Shown here one piece after another: positions 26,613 to 35,226 of a DNA stretch of 64,000 nt. The stretch is from Gammaproteobacteria bacterium. Its GTDB lineage: Bacteria; Pseudomonadota; Gammaproteobacteria; Steroidobacterales; Woeseiaceae. Location of the stretch: assembly GCA_029861535.1 (NCBI GenBank), contig JAOTZC010000001.1, forward strand, positions 1-64,000, written 5' to 3'. Within the stretch, counting starts at the first letter, position 1, and the number at the start of each line of letters is the position of its first letter. A model generated the notes under the pieces. That model did not search any database. It saw only the letters and a program-made list of their open reading frames with translations, and was not told the DNA's origin. The translations under genes and the position numbers were made by a program.

Positions 26613-27401
26613 ATGGCAGGTATCGACGACAAGCTCCTATCCGCTAAGAAGCTCGGCATCAACGTACCTGGCCGCAACCTGGTCGAGGCGCTCGATGTCG
26701 ATTTTCTCCGCGGAGAATTCGTCGCCGTGCTGGGGCGAAATGGCGTTGGCAAAACACTCTCCATACTAACCATGGCCGGGCTTCGCCAAGCGCAAGGCGG
26801 CGACGTGATACTGGGTGACGATAATATTTTTTCGATGCCACGTTCGGCTGTTGCGACGAAGCTCGCACTACTGCCGCAATCGGTCGACGATATTTTTCCG
26901 GCCACCGTTCTCGACACGGTGTTGATCGGCCGCCACCCGCATATACCTCGATTCCAGTGGGAAACTGACGTTGATCGGGATATTGCATTCTGCGCTTTGC
27001 GGCAAATGGATATTGCCGATCTCGCCGGACGTGATGTGCTGACGCTTTCGGGCGGGGAGCGTCGCCGGCTTGCCGCAGCGCAGATTCTTGCGCAGTCCCC
27101 CGCCGTCTATCTTCTCGATGAGCCCACCAACCATCTCGATCCGCAGCATCAGCTCGATGTCCTGACCGTGTTTCGCAAGGCGGCGAATGACGGCGCATGT
27201 GTGATCGCCAGCCTGCACGACGTAAATCTGGCAGCGCGGTTTGCGGATCGCTGTTTGCTGCTGTTTGGAGACGGTCGCTGGGAACTCGGTACTGTCGACG
27301 AAATCCTGACTGAGCCCAGCTTGGAAGCCCTATACGGTACCCCGATTGAGACAATTCAATGGCGTTCACAACGCCTGTTCGTCGTTGCAGGCAACGCCTA
27401 G
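26613..27401 (+). CDS. btuD: ABC transporter ATPase, FecE/BtuD type, probably vitamin B12
   Basis: 262 residues. Walker A GRNGVGKT (~45), Q-loop LLPQSVDDIFPAT, signature LSGGERRRLAAAQ, Walker B VYLLDEPTNHLD and switch histidine ASLHDVNLA are all intact. The sequence style is that of iron-siderophore/B12 importers. The matching permease lies 13 kb away at 12663-13646 and the binding protein at 31518. The gene overlaps the stop of the HisN-like phosphatase by four bases in a convergent arrangement. Confidence 0.88.
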   Translation: MAGIDDKLLSAKKLGINVPGRNLVEALDVDFLRGEFVAVLGRNGVGKTLSILTMAGLRQAQGGDVILGDDNIFSMPRSAVATKLALLPQSVDDIFPATVLDTVLIGRHPHIPRFQWETDVDRDIAFCALRQMDIADLAGRDVLTLSGGERRRLAAAQILAQSPAVYLLDEPTNHLDPQHQLDVLTVFRKAANDGACVIASLHDVNLAARFADRCLLLFGDGRWELGTVDEILTEPSLEALYGTPIETIQWRSQRLFVVAGNA

Positions 27402-28198
27402 GCGACAAATCCCCGTAACAACTCGAGATACGATGCATGTAACGTCGCGTTCGCGGCCAGAACTGAGCGCGTATCAAGGCTTGGTTTTTTTCCGTTTAGA
27501 TCGGTAAATACACCGCCGGCTTCGACAACGATGACGGACAGCGCAGCAATGTCCAGAATATTCACGTCGGATTCAATTACTGCCTCGATCTTTCCAGACG
27601 CCAGCAGATGGTAATGATAGAAGTCGCCGTAGCCTCGAATCCTGTCGGCGCGGGCGACGATACTACCAAGGCGCTGCCAGCCGTCTGTTCGGGCCAGCGA
27701 CCTCAAGTTACCCGTCGACACCGCCGCCCGATCCGGATCTGCAAGACTGCTGACGGCCAAACGTTTGTTATTTAGCCACGCACCCTTGCCTTTCTCAGCC
27801 CATGCGAGTTCGTCCATCATCGTGCCACTCGATACACCGAGTACGATTTCACCATCGTGCATTAGCGCAATTTGCGTGGAGAAAAAAGGGTACTGGCGGA
27901 CGAATCCTTTGGTACCGTCAATCGGATCGACAAGCCACAGATATTCGGCATCGGCGTGCGACTTGCCTGTTTCCTCACCGTAAAATCCATGCGCTGGAAA
28001 CCGCTCGAGAATCGTGTCGCGGATCGCGTGCTCGCATTCGACGTCGGCCTGCGTAACAGGCGTCATGTCAGCCTTCGTCGTCACGGTGAAGTTTCCGGCG
28101 TAGTACCGACGACTGATATCTGCCGCACGGCGCGCGGCTTCAAGAGCAACACTTAGAAATAGCGAAGGCTCCGTTGGATCAAATGATTCCACGATCAT
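27398..28198 (-). CDS. hisN: inositol-monophosphatase family phosphatase, HisN-like
   Basis: About 266 residues with start at ATG 28198; the frame extends further without support. Metal-binding motifs are GFYGEETG (~65) and LWLVDPIDGTKGFVRQYPFF (~83-102), then GYGDFYHYHLLASGKIEAVIE and VNILDIAALSVIVVEAGG. Histidinol-phosphatases of this family carry the DPIDGTKxF variant followed by a large aromatic segment, so histidine synthesis is the most likely role. Other sugar or nucleotide phosphates remain possible because no his genes are nearby. Confidence 0.82.
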   Translation of the reverse strand: MIVESFDPTEPSLFLSVALEAARRAADISRRYYAGNFTVTTKADMTPVTQADVECEHAIRDTILERFPAHGFYGEETGKSHADAEYLWLVDPIDGTKGFVRQYPFFSTQIALMHDGEIVLGVSSGTMMDELAWAEKGKGAWLNNKRLAVSSLADPDRAAVSTGNLRSLARTDGWQRLGSIVARADRIRGYGDFYHYHLLASGKIEAVIESDVNILDIAALSVIVVEAGGVFTDLNGKKPSLDTRSVLAANATLHASYLELLRGFVA

Positions 28199-28313
28199 TT
28201 CCGTTGTCTCAGCGGGCGTGACCGCTGAACTATGGCGGTAGAGGGCGTCAGACACAAGACAGGCAATCATCGTCATCCGCTGCCTTGACAGCCAACGATA
28301 CGCTGCCTAATGT

Positions 28314-28560
28314 GTGCCGCTCATCAGGTGAACCCGGATTGGCAAATCCGAGTGAACGGGAAGCCGGCGACACATCGGCGATAGATTTTCGCATATGTCA
28401 TTCCGGCGCTGCCCCCGCAACGGTGATCGAGTAAAGTCCTGGCCCCCGCGCAAAACATCGCCCGGAGCCACTGCGAACCATCAGGTTCGCGGGAAGGCGC
28501 CAGGATAGGCTTAGCCGCTCGTAAGCCCGGAGACCGGCCCGATGTGCACGCGAGCGGCGC
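28314..28560 (+). promoter_or_regulatory. cobalamin (AdoCbl) riboswitch upstream of btuB
   Basis: All hallmark blocks are present in order: AACGGGAAGCCGG (28355), GCTGCCCCCGCAACGG (28408), GAGCCACTGCGAA (28465, the B12 box), CGGGAAGGCGCCAGG (28489) and AGCCCGGAGACCGGCC (28524). The outer P1 stem pairs GTGCCGCTC (28314-28322) with GAGCGGCGC (28552-28560). Downstream, the hairpin GCGTGC-GGGTG-GCACGC (28638-28654) sits right before the btuB ribosome site and may be part of the output switch. Binding of adenosylcobalamin would shut off btuB, and probably the following adenosyltransferase. Confidence 0.94.
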
Positions 28561-28666
28561 GGCGGGCGCAAGCTTGGGCGATCTTCAAGCGATCTCCCCA
28601 GCCATCCCTGCACCGTTCATTGACAAAGAATATTTAGGCGTGCGGGTGGCACGCAACGGGAAGATT

Positions 28667-30457
28667 ATGAATACACAGACCTCATTTGGCGCTGACCGAT
28701 TGGCGCTGTTGCTGATATCGCTGGCCGCACTGCCGCTACAAGCTGCCGATATATCCGCGACCGATACAATTATCGTCACCGCAACGCGCAACGAAATTTC
28801 CATCGATGACGCCATCGTCCCTGTACGGGTCATTACACGCGAGGATATCGAGCTATCACTTGCGACGGATCTTTCCGAACTTTTACGATTCGAAGCTGGA
28901 ATCGACATCGGCCGCAACGGCGGCGCCGGACAAGCCACTTCGGTGTTTATGCACGGCACTGAGAGTAATCACACGCTGGTACTTATCGACGGCGTGCGTA
29001 TTAATCCAGGCACCATAGGCGGAGCGGCGTTTCAGCACATCGCACCCGAAATTGTCGAACGCGTTGAGATTGTCAAAGGCGCACGATCATCGCTATTTGG
29101 TACCGACGCAATCGGTGGCGTCATCAACATTATTACTCGTGACGCGGACAGTCCGTATCTCGAAGCTGGAATTGGCGGCGGCAGTTTCGCCACGCAGGCT
29201 GGCCATGTGTCTGGTGGCAGCAACGGCGAAATGGGCGAATTCGGCGCGACTCTGAACTGGCAACGGACCGATGGCTTCGCACCACGGGTCGAGTCCGATA
29301 TCGAACGCGGCTACGATAATCTTTCCGCTAACGTTTTCGGCTCGACGATGCTTGGTGGAAGCGAAGTGAGCCTGCGCCACTGGCGTGCCGAAGGTAACGT
29401 CGAGTACCTGGACTTTTTTCTGAGTCCGGTCGATCAGGATTACGAGAACTCAGCGACTGCGTTGCAGATTGACACCGTGTTTTCAGAACACGGCAACAGT
29501 AAACTCATTATCTCGCACATTGTCGATCAGATTCAGCAGGTTCAATCACCTGACTTCGTTGAGTCGGATCGCATTACGCTCGACTGGCAATACTCACATG
29601 CACTTGACAAGCACACGCTAAGCGGCGGTCTGTACTATGTTGACGAAAATGCGCAGTCGCAGTCGTTCGGTTCCGGATTTGATGAGAATACCGAAGTTCG
29701 CGCGTTGTTCCTGCAGGACCAAGTCAGCTTTGACCGTCACCGTGCATTCGTTGCGGTGCGCTTGACGGATCACGAGACTTTTGGCGACGAAACGACTTGG
29801 AACGCCGAGTACGCCATTGACCTGAATGCGGACTGGACCCTGAGCGCTGGCCTCGGTCGGGCATTTCGCGCACCGGATGCGTCTGACCGCTATGGCTTCG
29901 GCGGCAACCCGGAGCTGCAACCCGAAATCTCAGACAATGCGCAAATCGGCCTGCGCTACTCTGCCGGCAATCGCCATCGCTTCGATGTCGAAATCTACGC
30001 CAATGACCTGGAGGATCTGATCGACTTCGATCTGACGACATTTTCGCTGGTCAATGTCGATGAAGCTGAGATTCGTGGCGCACAAATCGGCTACGAGTAT
30101 GGCGGTGATTCATACACCGTTCGCACCGAAATTCTCTTGCAGCAGGCTGATAACACAACTACCGGGGCGCGACTATTGCGTCGAGCAGAGCGAAGCGCGA
30201 ACCTGGCATTTACGAAAAATATTGGCGACCACAGAATCGGCGTCTCAGTTCACGCCAGCGGTGACCGCGAGGATTTCGGGGCGACGATACTTGACAGTTA
30301 TGTCGTTGCAAACCTGACCGGACAGATTCAGCTGGGACGTGACTGGCAGCTCAATGCGCGCATCGAAAACTTGTTTGACGAAAACTATGAAACCGCCGCG
30401 AACTTTCGAATGCAAGAACTCAGCGGCTTTGTCGAGCTAAAATACCGCTGGAAATAA
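28667..30457 (+). CDS. btuB: TonB-dependent vitamin B12 outer-membrane receptor
   Basis: 596 residues with start at ATG 28667 (GGGAAG upstream). After a signal peptide (LALLLISLAALPLQAADI) comes a TonB box DTIIVTATRNE, then the plug (EDIELSLATDLSELLRFEAG, VLIDGVRINPGTIGG, VERVEIVKGARSSLFGTDAI) and a 22-strand-type barrel ending in aromatic YRWK. The length equals E. coli BtuB (~614 precursor). Energy would come from a TonB such as the one at 45419. It is directly controlled by the riboswitch at 28314-28560, and the PduO gene follows within 25 bases. Confidence 0.95.
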   Translation: MNTQTSFGADRLALLLISLAALPLQAADISATDTIIVTATRNEISIDDAIVPVRVITREDIELSLATDLSELLRFEAGIDIGRNGGAGQATSVFMHGTESNHTLVLIDGVRINPGTIGGAAFQHIAPEIVERVEIVKGARSSLFGTDAIGGVINIITRDADSPYLEAGIGGGSFATQAGHVSGGSNGEMGEFGATLNWQRTDGFAPRVESDIERGYDNLSANVFGSTMLGGSEVSLRHWRAEGNVEYLDFFLSPVDQDYENSATALQIDTVFSEHGNSKLIISHIVDQIQQVQSPDFVESDRITLDWQYSHALDKHTLSGGLYYVDENAQSQSFGSGFDENTEVRALFLQDQVSFDRHRAFVAVRLTDHETFGDETTWNAEYAIDLNADWTLSAGLGRAFRAPDASDRYGFGGNPELQPEISDNAQIGLRYSAGNRHRFDVEIYANDLEDLIDFDLTTFSLVNVDEAEIRGAQIGYEYGGDSYTVRTEILLQQADNTTTGARLLRRAERSANLAFTKNIGDHRIGVSVHASGDREDFGATILDSYVVANLTGQIQLGRDWQLNARIENLFDENYETAANFRMQELSGFVELKYRWK

Positions 30458-30482
30458 ATGGGCGTTGGTGGACCGAATACAA

Positions 30483-31031
30483 ATGGGCAATCGACTTAGC
30501 AAAATATACACGCGCACCGGCGACGACGGCACGACCGGTCTCGGCGACGGCAGCCGTGTCGCGAAAGAAAGTGCACGCGTCGAAGCCTATGGCACCGTAG
30601 ACGAAGCGAACAGCGCGCTTGGCGTCGTTCTTGCCGTCGCTTCAGTCCCTGAGGACATACGCCGCTGCCTTGTCGAAGTGCAGCACGACCTGTTCGAACT
30701 CGGCGGCGAGCTGTGCATTCCCGGCCACAGTGCAATCACTATGGAGTTTATTGACCGCCTCGAGGAAGTTCTTGATGGCTTCAACGCGGATCTGCCACCA
30801 CTTAAGGAATTTGTTTTGCCGGGCGGCGGGGAGGCGGCGGCGGCATGTCATCTCGCGCGGACCATTGTCAGGCGAGCTGAACGACGCGTCACGGCGCTAG
30901 CCGCGAATGAAACGACCCGCCCGGAAGTGATTCGCTATTTGAATCGTTTGTCAGACTTGTTGTTTGTTATCGCGCGGGTACTCGCGCGAGCGGAATCCGG
31001 TGAAGAAGTTCTTTGGAAACGTGACCGTTAG
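30483..31031 (+). CDS. cob(I)alamin adenosyltransferase, PduO type
   Basis: About 182 residues, start at ATG 30483 (TTG 30465 and GTG 30468 are alternatives). The ATP-binding N-terminus IYTRTGDDGTTGLGDG, then RVEAYGTVDEANSALG, VLPGGGEAAAACHLARTIVRRAERR and RYLNRLSDLLFVIAR are family signatures, including the Arg/Asn/Asp active-site set near the C-terminus. It converts cob(I)alamin plus ATP to adenosylcobalamin, which is the riboswitch ligand, so the product feeds back on its own operon. Its end overlaps the ArsN2-like gene by four bases, convergently. Confidence 0.94.
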   Translation: MGNRLSKIYTRTGDDGTTGLGDGSRVAKESARVEAYGTVDEANSALGVVLAVASVPEDIRRCLVEVQHDLFELGGELCIPGHSAITMEFIDRLEEVLDGFNADLPPLKEFVLPGGGEAAAACHLARTIVRRAERRVTALAANETTRPEVIRYLNRLSDLLFVIARVLARAESGEEVLWKRDR

Positions 31032-31471
31032 GACGCTACGGACTTGCTCATTAGCACCGCGTCGTCCGGGCAGAGGCTCGAGAATTCCTCACTCGCAGCG
31101 ATTGCGCCAGGCGCTGCAGAGCGCGCTTGCCGGAAAAACCCAAGTCGTTCGAAATAGCGGTCAGCATCGATCGTCAACAACCACAGCTCGCGAATGCCAC
31201 TGGTCGTGGCAAGACGCTCCAATGAGTCAACGAGTTGTTGCCCTATGCCGTAGCCTTGGTTGCCGGCATCGACGACCAAGGACCGCAAAAGCCCGAGCGC
31301 CCCATACTGTTCCAGGCCGATTAGCCCGACCAGTTGCCCATTCAATTCAGCCACCAGTGCAAGTCGCTCAACGGACACGTCGGCCGTCGGCAAGCCTGCG
31401 TCGGACAATAGTGTGATGCCAGCCTTCAAATCATTGGGCTGGACGGGCCGGATTTTCAGATCGCGAGTCAC
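31028..31471 (-). CDS. GNAT acetyltransferase, ArsN2-like
   Basis: 147 residues. The acetyl-CoA loop is NQGYGIGQQLV (~residues 71-81). ArsN2-like blocks are LIGLEQYGALGLLRSLVV, LWLLTIDADRYFERLGF and the C-terminal APGAIAASEEFSSLCPDDAV. ArsN2 proteins were named from arsenic-resistance operons, but no ars genes are near, so the role here is open. It is transcribed toward the PduO gene and starts about 45 bases from the end of btuF on the same strand. Confidence 0.85.
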   Translation of the reverse strand: MTRDLKIRPVQPNDLKAGITLLSDAGLPTADVSVERLALVAELNGQLVGLIGLEQYGALGLLRSLVVDAGNQGYGIGQQLVDSLERLATTSGIRELWLLTIDADRYFERLGFFRQARSAAPGAIAASEEFSSLCPDDAVLMSKSVAS

Positions 31472-31517
31472 GATAAGAAACTAGATGACAGAGGCCTTGT
31501 TTCGTCAGCCGATAATA

Positions 31518-32393
31518 CTACTCGGTTGTTGTGTGCCGATTCTGGCGGGCGGTTTCCAGATGCCCGCAAATGCTCGTTGCGGCCGAAATCAGCCGTGTCG
31601 ACGGGCGACCAATCTCGTCTGAGTTGACCGTAAAATGATTGCCAAATTGATTGGCTTTTAGGTGCGGCCAACGCTGCCACTCGGAAAACGCGCTCGCACC
31701 ATCGGCGCTACCGGCAAACAAGGCTTCTGGATTGCGGTCAACGACCGCCTCAACGGTCACGCTTGGCGCAAGTTCGTTCATATCGGCAAAAATGTTATGG
31801 CCACCGCATAGCTCAAGAATCTCACCAATATAATGCTCGCCGTTGATTGTATACAGCGGCTTTAATGAGATTTGATAGAAGACGCTGATCGACGGCTGCT
31901 CCGCGTACTCATCGCGTAATTCGACAATGCCTTTTTCGAAATCTTCTGCAACCTGCGCCGCCTGCTGACGGTGACCCGTTAACTCACCAATTCGTCTGAT
32001 GGAGATCGAAATATCATCTATGTCCCGCGTACGAATAGACTCAACGCGATAGCCGCCGTTTCGTAGCTCGTCGATAACATGCGCCGGCGTGCCACTTTGC
32101 CATGCGAGCACGATATCGGGTGACAGCAACACAAGCTGCTCCTGATCGACGGTGAATGCATCACTAACTACGGCGATAGACGTTGCCTCAGGCGGATAGT
32201 CGGAATACGCGCTAACTCCGACAAGCGTGTCACCAGCGCCAGCCGCAAATACTAGCTCTGTCAGGTGCGGCGCTAGCGTTACAACGCGTCGCACTGTTTC
32301 GGTTTCCGGCGCGGTCTGGTTCGCCTGATCACAAGCGGTCACGAGTGCAAAAGGAATAGCGAGCGTCGCGACCAGCGCGACGAATCGGGTCAC
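31518..32393 (-). CDS. btuF: cobalamin-binding lipoprotein of the B12 ABC importer
   Basis: About 291 residues. I start it at GTG 32393, which overlaps the TGA of ampE (GTGA) and gives a lipoprotein signal (IPFALVTAC). The class III binding fold shows RVVTLAPHLTELVFAAGAGD, VGVSAYSDYPPEA, LVLLSPDIVLAWQSGTP, then the long central helix and VFYQISLKPLYTINGEHYIG, GHNIFADMNELAPSVTVE. It hands B12 to BtuC-BtuD. Translational coupling to ampE is unusual: the two functions are unrelated. Confidence 0.92.
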   Translation of the reverse strand: MTRFVALVATLAIPFALVTACDQANQTAPETETVRRVVTLAPHLTELVFAAGAGDTLVGVSAYSDYPPEATSIAVVSDAFTVDQEQLVLLSPDIVLAWQSGTPAHVIDELRNGGYRVESIRTRDIDDISISIRRIGELTGHRQQAAQVAEDFEKGIVELRDEYAEQPSISVFYQISLKPLYTINGEHYIGEILELCGGHNIFADMNELAPSVTVEAVVDRNPEALFAGSADGASAFSEWQRWPHLKANQFGNHFTVNSDEIGRPSTRLISAATSICGHLETARQNRHTTTE

Positions 32394-33310
32394 ACGGTCC
32401 AGCCGTACAATGTCATTGCGGCGATTATCACTGCCCATATCAGCAGTAGCCGAAAGACAAGTCCGTTGGCGGCACTTCCGCCGCGCAAACCACGTTCGTG
32501 GATGCTCTCATCTTCCTCGTCGTGCAAGGCCAGCGCACCGGCGCCGACTCGTGCAAGAAGCATCTCACTGGCTTGCGATGGCGTGCTCGCGACATGGTCT
32601 CGCGGCGCGCGCCAGGCCGCGAGCGCGCCATCGAAATGGCCGGCGATCGCGTAGCCGAATGCCGTAAGCCGTGCAGGAATCCAAACCAGCCACCCATGCA
32701 ACATTGTTGCGGCATCTCGGAAACGTGCGGCCGTGCCAGCTTCGTTATCTTCGCGCGATGCGTTGAACACGGCGCGGCGTCGAATCAAATCAGTGACGCG
32801 ATAGGCCCAGGCGCCGAGCGGCCCTAGCGGTCCAAATGCCACGAACCAGAATATGACGGCAAACAGACGATTGTTCGCCTGCACGAATACCGCCGACTCC
32901 ACCTGCTGAATTTGTTCGCGGGGGTCTGATTTAACTTCCGCTTCGACAAGCGCCTTAGCGGTCTGTTGTATACGCTCTTCGTCGTCCTCACGTAGCGCTT
33001 TGCAGTACTCGTCTACATCCTCGCCGATGTCCTTTGGCCCCAGCGAGAAAAACAGGACAACGATGGCAAGGAACAGGTATGGAAAACCTAACAGCGCGTC
33101 GCCAAGCGCGAAGATTACGACGAACACCGGTAGCGCCAACAGCAATGCAAGCAGAATGACCGGTATTAGGGCCGGCCAGGTCGCCATTCGAGCAGCGTAG
33201 TGAAAACCGGCATCGATAATGCGATCCATCCACCGCATTCGCCGCCAGTGAAAAATTTGCGTTGCGAGCCGCTCAATGATCAGCCCGATAAGTAAAGCGA
33301 TAAGATTCAT
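32390..33310 (-). CDS. ampE: AmpE-like inner-membrane protein
   Basis: 306 residues with four membrane segments: NLIALLIGLIIERLA at the start, a double hydrophobic stretch at ~45-90, ~145-165, and the C-terminus (LVFRLLLIWAVIIAAMTLYG). Conserved features are FHWRRMRWMDR, the cytoplasmic VDEYCKALREDDEE helix and LFAVIFWFVAFGPLGPLGAWAYR. AmpE is a membrane partner of AmpD in beta-lactamase regulation, with no proven activity. Its ATG overlaps the ampD stop (ATGA). Confidence 0.93.
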   Translation of the reverse strand: MNLIALLIGLIIERLATQIFHWRRMRWMDRIIDAGFHYAARMATWPALIPVILLALLLALPVFVVIFALGDALLGFPYLFLAIVVLFFSLGPKDIGEDVDEYCKALREDDEERIQQTAKALVEAEVKSDPREQIQQVESAVFVQANNRLFAVIFWFVAFGPLGPLGAWAYRVTDLIRRRAVFNASREDNEAGTAARFRDAATMLHGWLVWIPARLTAFGYAIAGHFDGALAAWRAPRDHVASTPSQASEMLLARVGAGALALHDEEDESIHERGLRGGSAANGLVFRLLLIWAVIIAAMTLYGWTV

Positions 33311-33867
33311 GCTAATGCATCATACAGTCGCAGCCAGTCGAAAGCAGGGCCGGGGTCGGTTTTTCGGCCGGATGATATGTCACAGTGGCCCGCGAGTTCA
33401 CGAGTCGAAATCGCCGGGTAGGCCCGCTGAATCGCGCCGATGACGGGCGCCAGCACCTCGTATTGACGATCGTCGTAGGGCGAATGATCTTCCCCCTCGA
33501 GTTCGATGCCGATCGAAAAATCATTACAGCGATCACGGCCGCGAAAGCAGGACTCGCCGGCATGCCAGGCGCGCTCGCTAAATGGCACAAACTGCACAAC
33601 TTCGCCATTGCGGCGAATCAACAAATGGGCAGACACTTCGAAGCCACGAATTTCCTCGAAATAAGGATGCGCGCTCCAGTCGAGACGATTGGTAAATAGT
33701 GCTTCGATCTCGGTTCCACCGAACTTACCAGGCGGCAAACTAATGCCGTGCAGAACGATCATCTGCGGTGCCGCACCGCTCGGGCGCGCATCTCGATTGT
33801 CGCTCACAACCAGGCGCGCCGGGCTAATCAACCCATCGCTTACATCGACGTCGAATTCGCTACGCAC
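33307..33867 (-). CDS. ampD: 1,6-anhydro-N-acetylmuramyl-L-alanine amidase
   Basis: 186 residues, the usual AmpD size and without a signal peptide, so cytoplasmic. Zinc ligands are in IVLHGISLPPGKFGG and LAGHCDISSGRKTDPGPAFDW (His and Asp). FVPFSERAWHAGES and CNDFSIGIELEGED are conserved. It frees the peptide from anhydroMurNAc-peptides imported during wall recycling, and the sugar then goes to AnmK (5099-6232). It heads the ampD-ampE-btuF transcript and diverges from rsmE 32 bases away. Confidence 0.96.
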   Translation of the reverse strand: MRSEFDVDVSDGLISPARLVVSDNRDARPSGAAPQMIVLHGISLPPGKFGGTEIEALFTNRLDWSAHPYFEEIRGFEVSAHLLIRRNGEVVQFVPFSERAWHAGESCFRGRDRCNDFSIGIELEGEDHSPYDDRQYEVLAPVIGAIQRAYPAISTRELAGHCDISSGRKTDPGPAFDWLRLYDALA

Positions 33868-33899
33868 TTTGCTATCAGATCAGGCATGATTTCACAGTC

Positions 33900-34631
33900 A
33901 TGAGTACGAGGCTATTTGTTTCCCGCGCGTTGAGCAACGGTGCGGTGCTTGAATTGCAAGGCGAACAGGCACGCTACCTCGCTCGCGTGCTACGTGCGCG
34001 GACTGGCGAAACCATCTGCGTCTTCAACGCAGAAGACGGCGAATGGACCGCAACGATACAGAGCATCGACAAAAGCGGCGTGGAGTTGCGCATCGAATCT
34101 CGCAACGAGACCGCCACAGAATCCCCGTTAAGAATCCATCTTGTCCAGGGTATTTCGCGCGGCGAACGAATGGATTTTGTGGTGCAAAAGGCGACTGAAC
34201 TTGGCGTAAAGCGAATCTCACCGGTGTTTACAGAGTACGGCGTCGTAAAACTCGACGACAAGCGGGCCGCCAAACGCCGGGGTCACTGGCAGCACGTTTC
34301 TGAAAGCGCCTGCGAGCAATGCGGGCGCACGCGGCCACCGCTGATCGATGCGCCACTGCCTTTGAACCACTGGTTCGGCGCCCGTGATGCTGCCGGCAGC
34401 ACGCAACTCGTATTGCAGCCAGGCGCCAAAACCGCATTGGTTGCCGTCGATGCACCACGGACAAAACTTTGTCTGTTGATTGGGCCGGAGGGTGGTTTCA
34501 GCGACAAGGAGTTTGGCGACGCGCGCGCGGCCGGCTTCCAGGCAGTCTCCCTCGGCCCCAGGACACTACGGACGGAAACCGCCGCACTCGCAGCTCTGGC
34601 CGTTGCCCAGAGTGTTTGGGGGGACATTTAG
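33900..34631 (+). CDS. rsmE: 16S rRNA m3U1498 methyltransferase
   Basis: 243 residues. N-terminal PUA-like domain (RLFVSRALSNGAVLELQGEQ) and C-terminal SPOUT domain with the knot signatures LLIGPEGGFSDKEFGDA and SLGPRTLRTETAALAALAV. VQGISRGERMDFVVQKATEL is the linker typical of RsmE. It methylates N3 of U1498 in the ribosomal decoding region. The gene diverges from ampD. Downstream lies a decayed palindrome of family C. Confidence 0.95.
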   Translation: MSTRLFVSRALSNGAVLELQGEQARYLARVLRARTGETICVFNAEDGEWTATIQSIDKSGVELRIESRNETATESPLRIHLVQGISRGERMDFVVQKATELGVKRISPVFTEYGVVKLDDKRAAKRRGHWQHVSESACEQCGRTRPPLIDAPLPLNHWFGARDAAGSTQLVLQPGAKTALVAVDAPRTKLCLLIGPEGGFSDKEFGDARAAGFQAVSLGPRTLRTETAALAALAVAQSVWGDI

Positions 34632-34687
34632 GTGTGATTGTTGAAAGGGGACGGATGCTTAAGAGCGTCTGCGTATGAATCGTTTTT

Positions 34688-34727
34688 CATCCGAAGTAAA
34701 GCGCAACACAGCGAGCCATGAGGATGA
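34688..34727. repeat. decayed REPIN-like element, family C core
   Basis: The 40 bases match the reverse complement of the core of the element at 47456-47524 at 35 positions, including the long shared block GAAGTAAAGCGCA and AGCGAGCCATGA. Short flanking arms (CATCC/GGATG, and an outer GGATGCTT against AAGCATTCC) survive, but the GGGTCGGACC ends are lost. It lies in the 124-base gap between rsmE and the CheW gene, which converge on it. Confidence 0.7.
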
Positions 34728-34755
34728 GAAGCATTCCATCCAACGGCGAAACAGA

Positions 34756-35226
34756 TTAGGCCTGGATCGACTCCCGCGCCAGCATTAGCTCGAGCTTTTC
34801 AAGATCGGGAATGAGCGGGAATTCGTTAATCATCTTTACTCGACACAGCACCGGCGCGTCATCGGGCCAACCATCCGTCGCCTCGAGTTTCAATACGTCA
34901 CGATTGACCCGCACGAGCTGTGGAAATCCCTGCGTCAAAACACCGAAATATCCGGATTTGAGTTGCTCGGTGCTGGCAAGGAATACGACGATTCGAGTGC
35001 GGCCAGTAATTGCCGGAATATCTCTGCCCAGCGCACCCTCGAAGGATACGACCGGCAATTCACGACCATTCCAGTTGATCGTGCCGAGCATCCAGTTGTG
35101 TGCGCCGTCTTCGTGTTTCGGCTCGGTAAAACGAGCAACCTCCGCGACACAGGCGCGAGGTACGATCAGCCGATCGTCGTTGAGCGGCACTAGCAGGCTG
35201 TAAAGTTCTTCGGCTTCGGTGCTCAC
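34756..35226 (-). CDS. CheW-domain protein of the Chp/Pil system (ChpC-like)
   Basis: 156 residues, one CheW domain: LLVPLNDDRLIVPRACVAEV at the start, MLGTINWNGRELPVVSFEGALG in the middle. Its GTG overlaps the chpA TGA (GTGA), so the two are co-translated. In Pseudomonas the corresponding position near chpA is held by ChpC, a second adaptor that couples receptors to ChpA. It is the last gene of the operon. Confidence 0.86.
   Translation of the reverse strand: MSTEAEELYSLLVPLNDDRLIVPRACVAEVARFTEPKHEDGAHNWMLGTINWNGRELPVVSFEGALGRDIPAITGRTRIVVFLASTEQLKSGYFGVLTQGFPQLVRVNRDVLKLEATDGWPDDAPVLCRVKMINEFPLIPDLEKLELMLARESIQA

Noticed and set aside
26659-27477. 272-codon minus-strand frame opposite btuD
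   Set aside because: The ABC ATPase on the plus strand has all catalytic motifs; the antisense product is Arg-rich with no recognisable domain.
31028-31471. Arsenic resistance locus suggested by the ArsN2-like gene
   Set aside because: No arsR, arsC, arsB or arsM lies anywhere in the window, so a resistance island is not supported.
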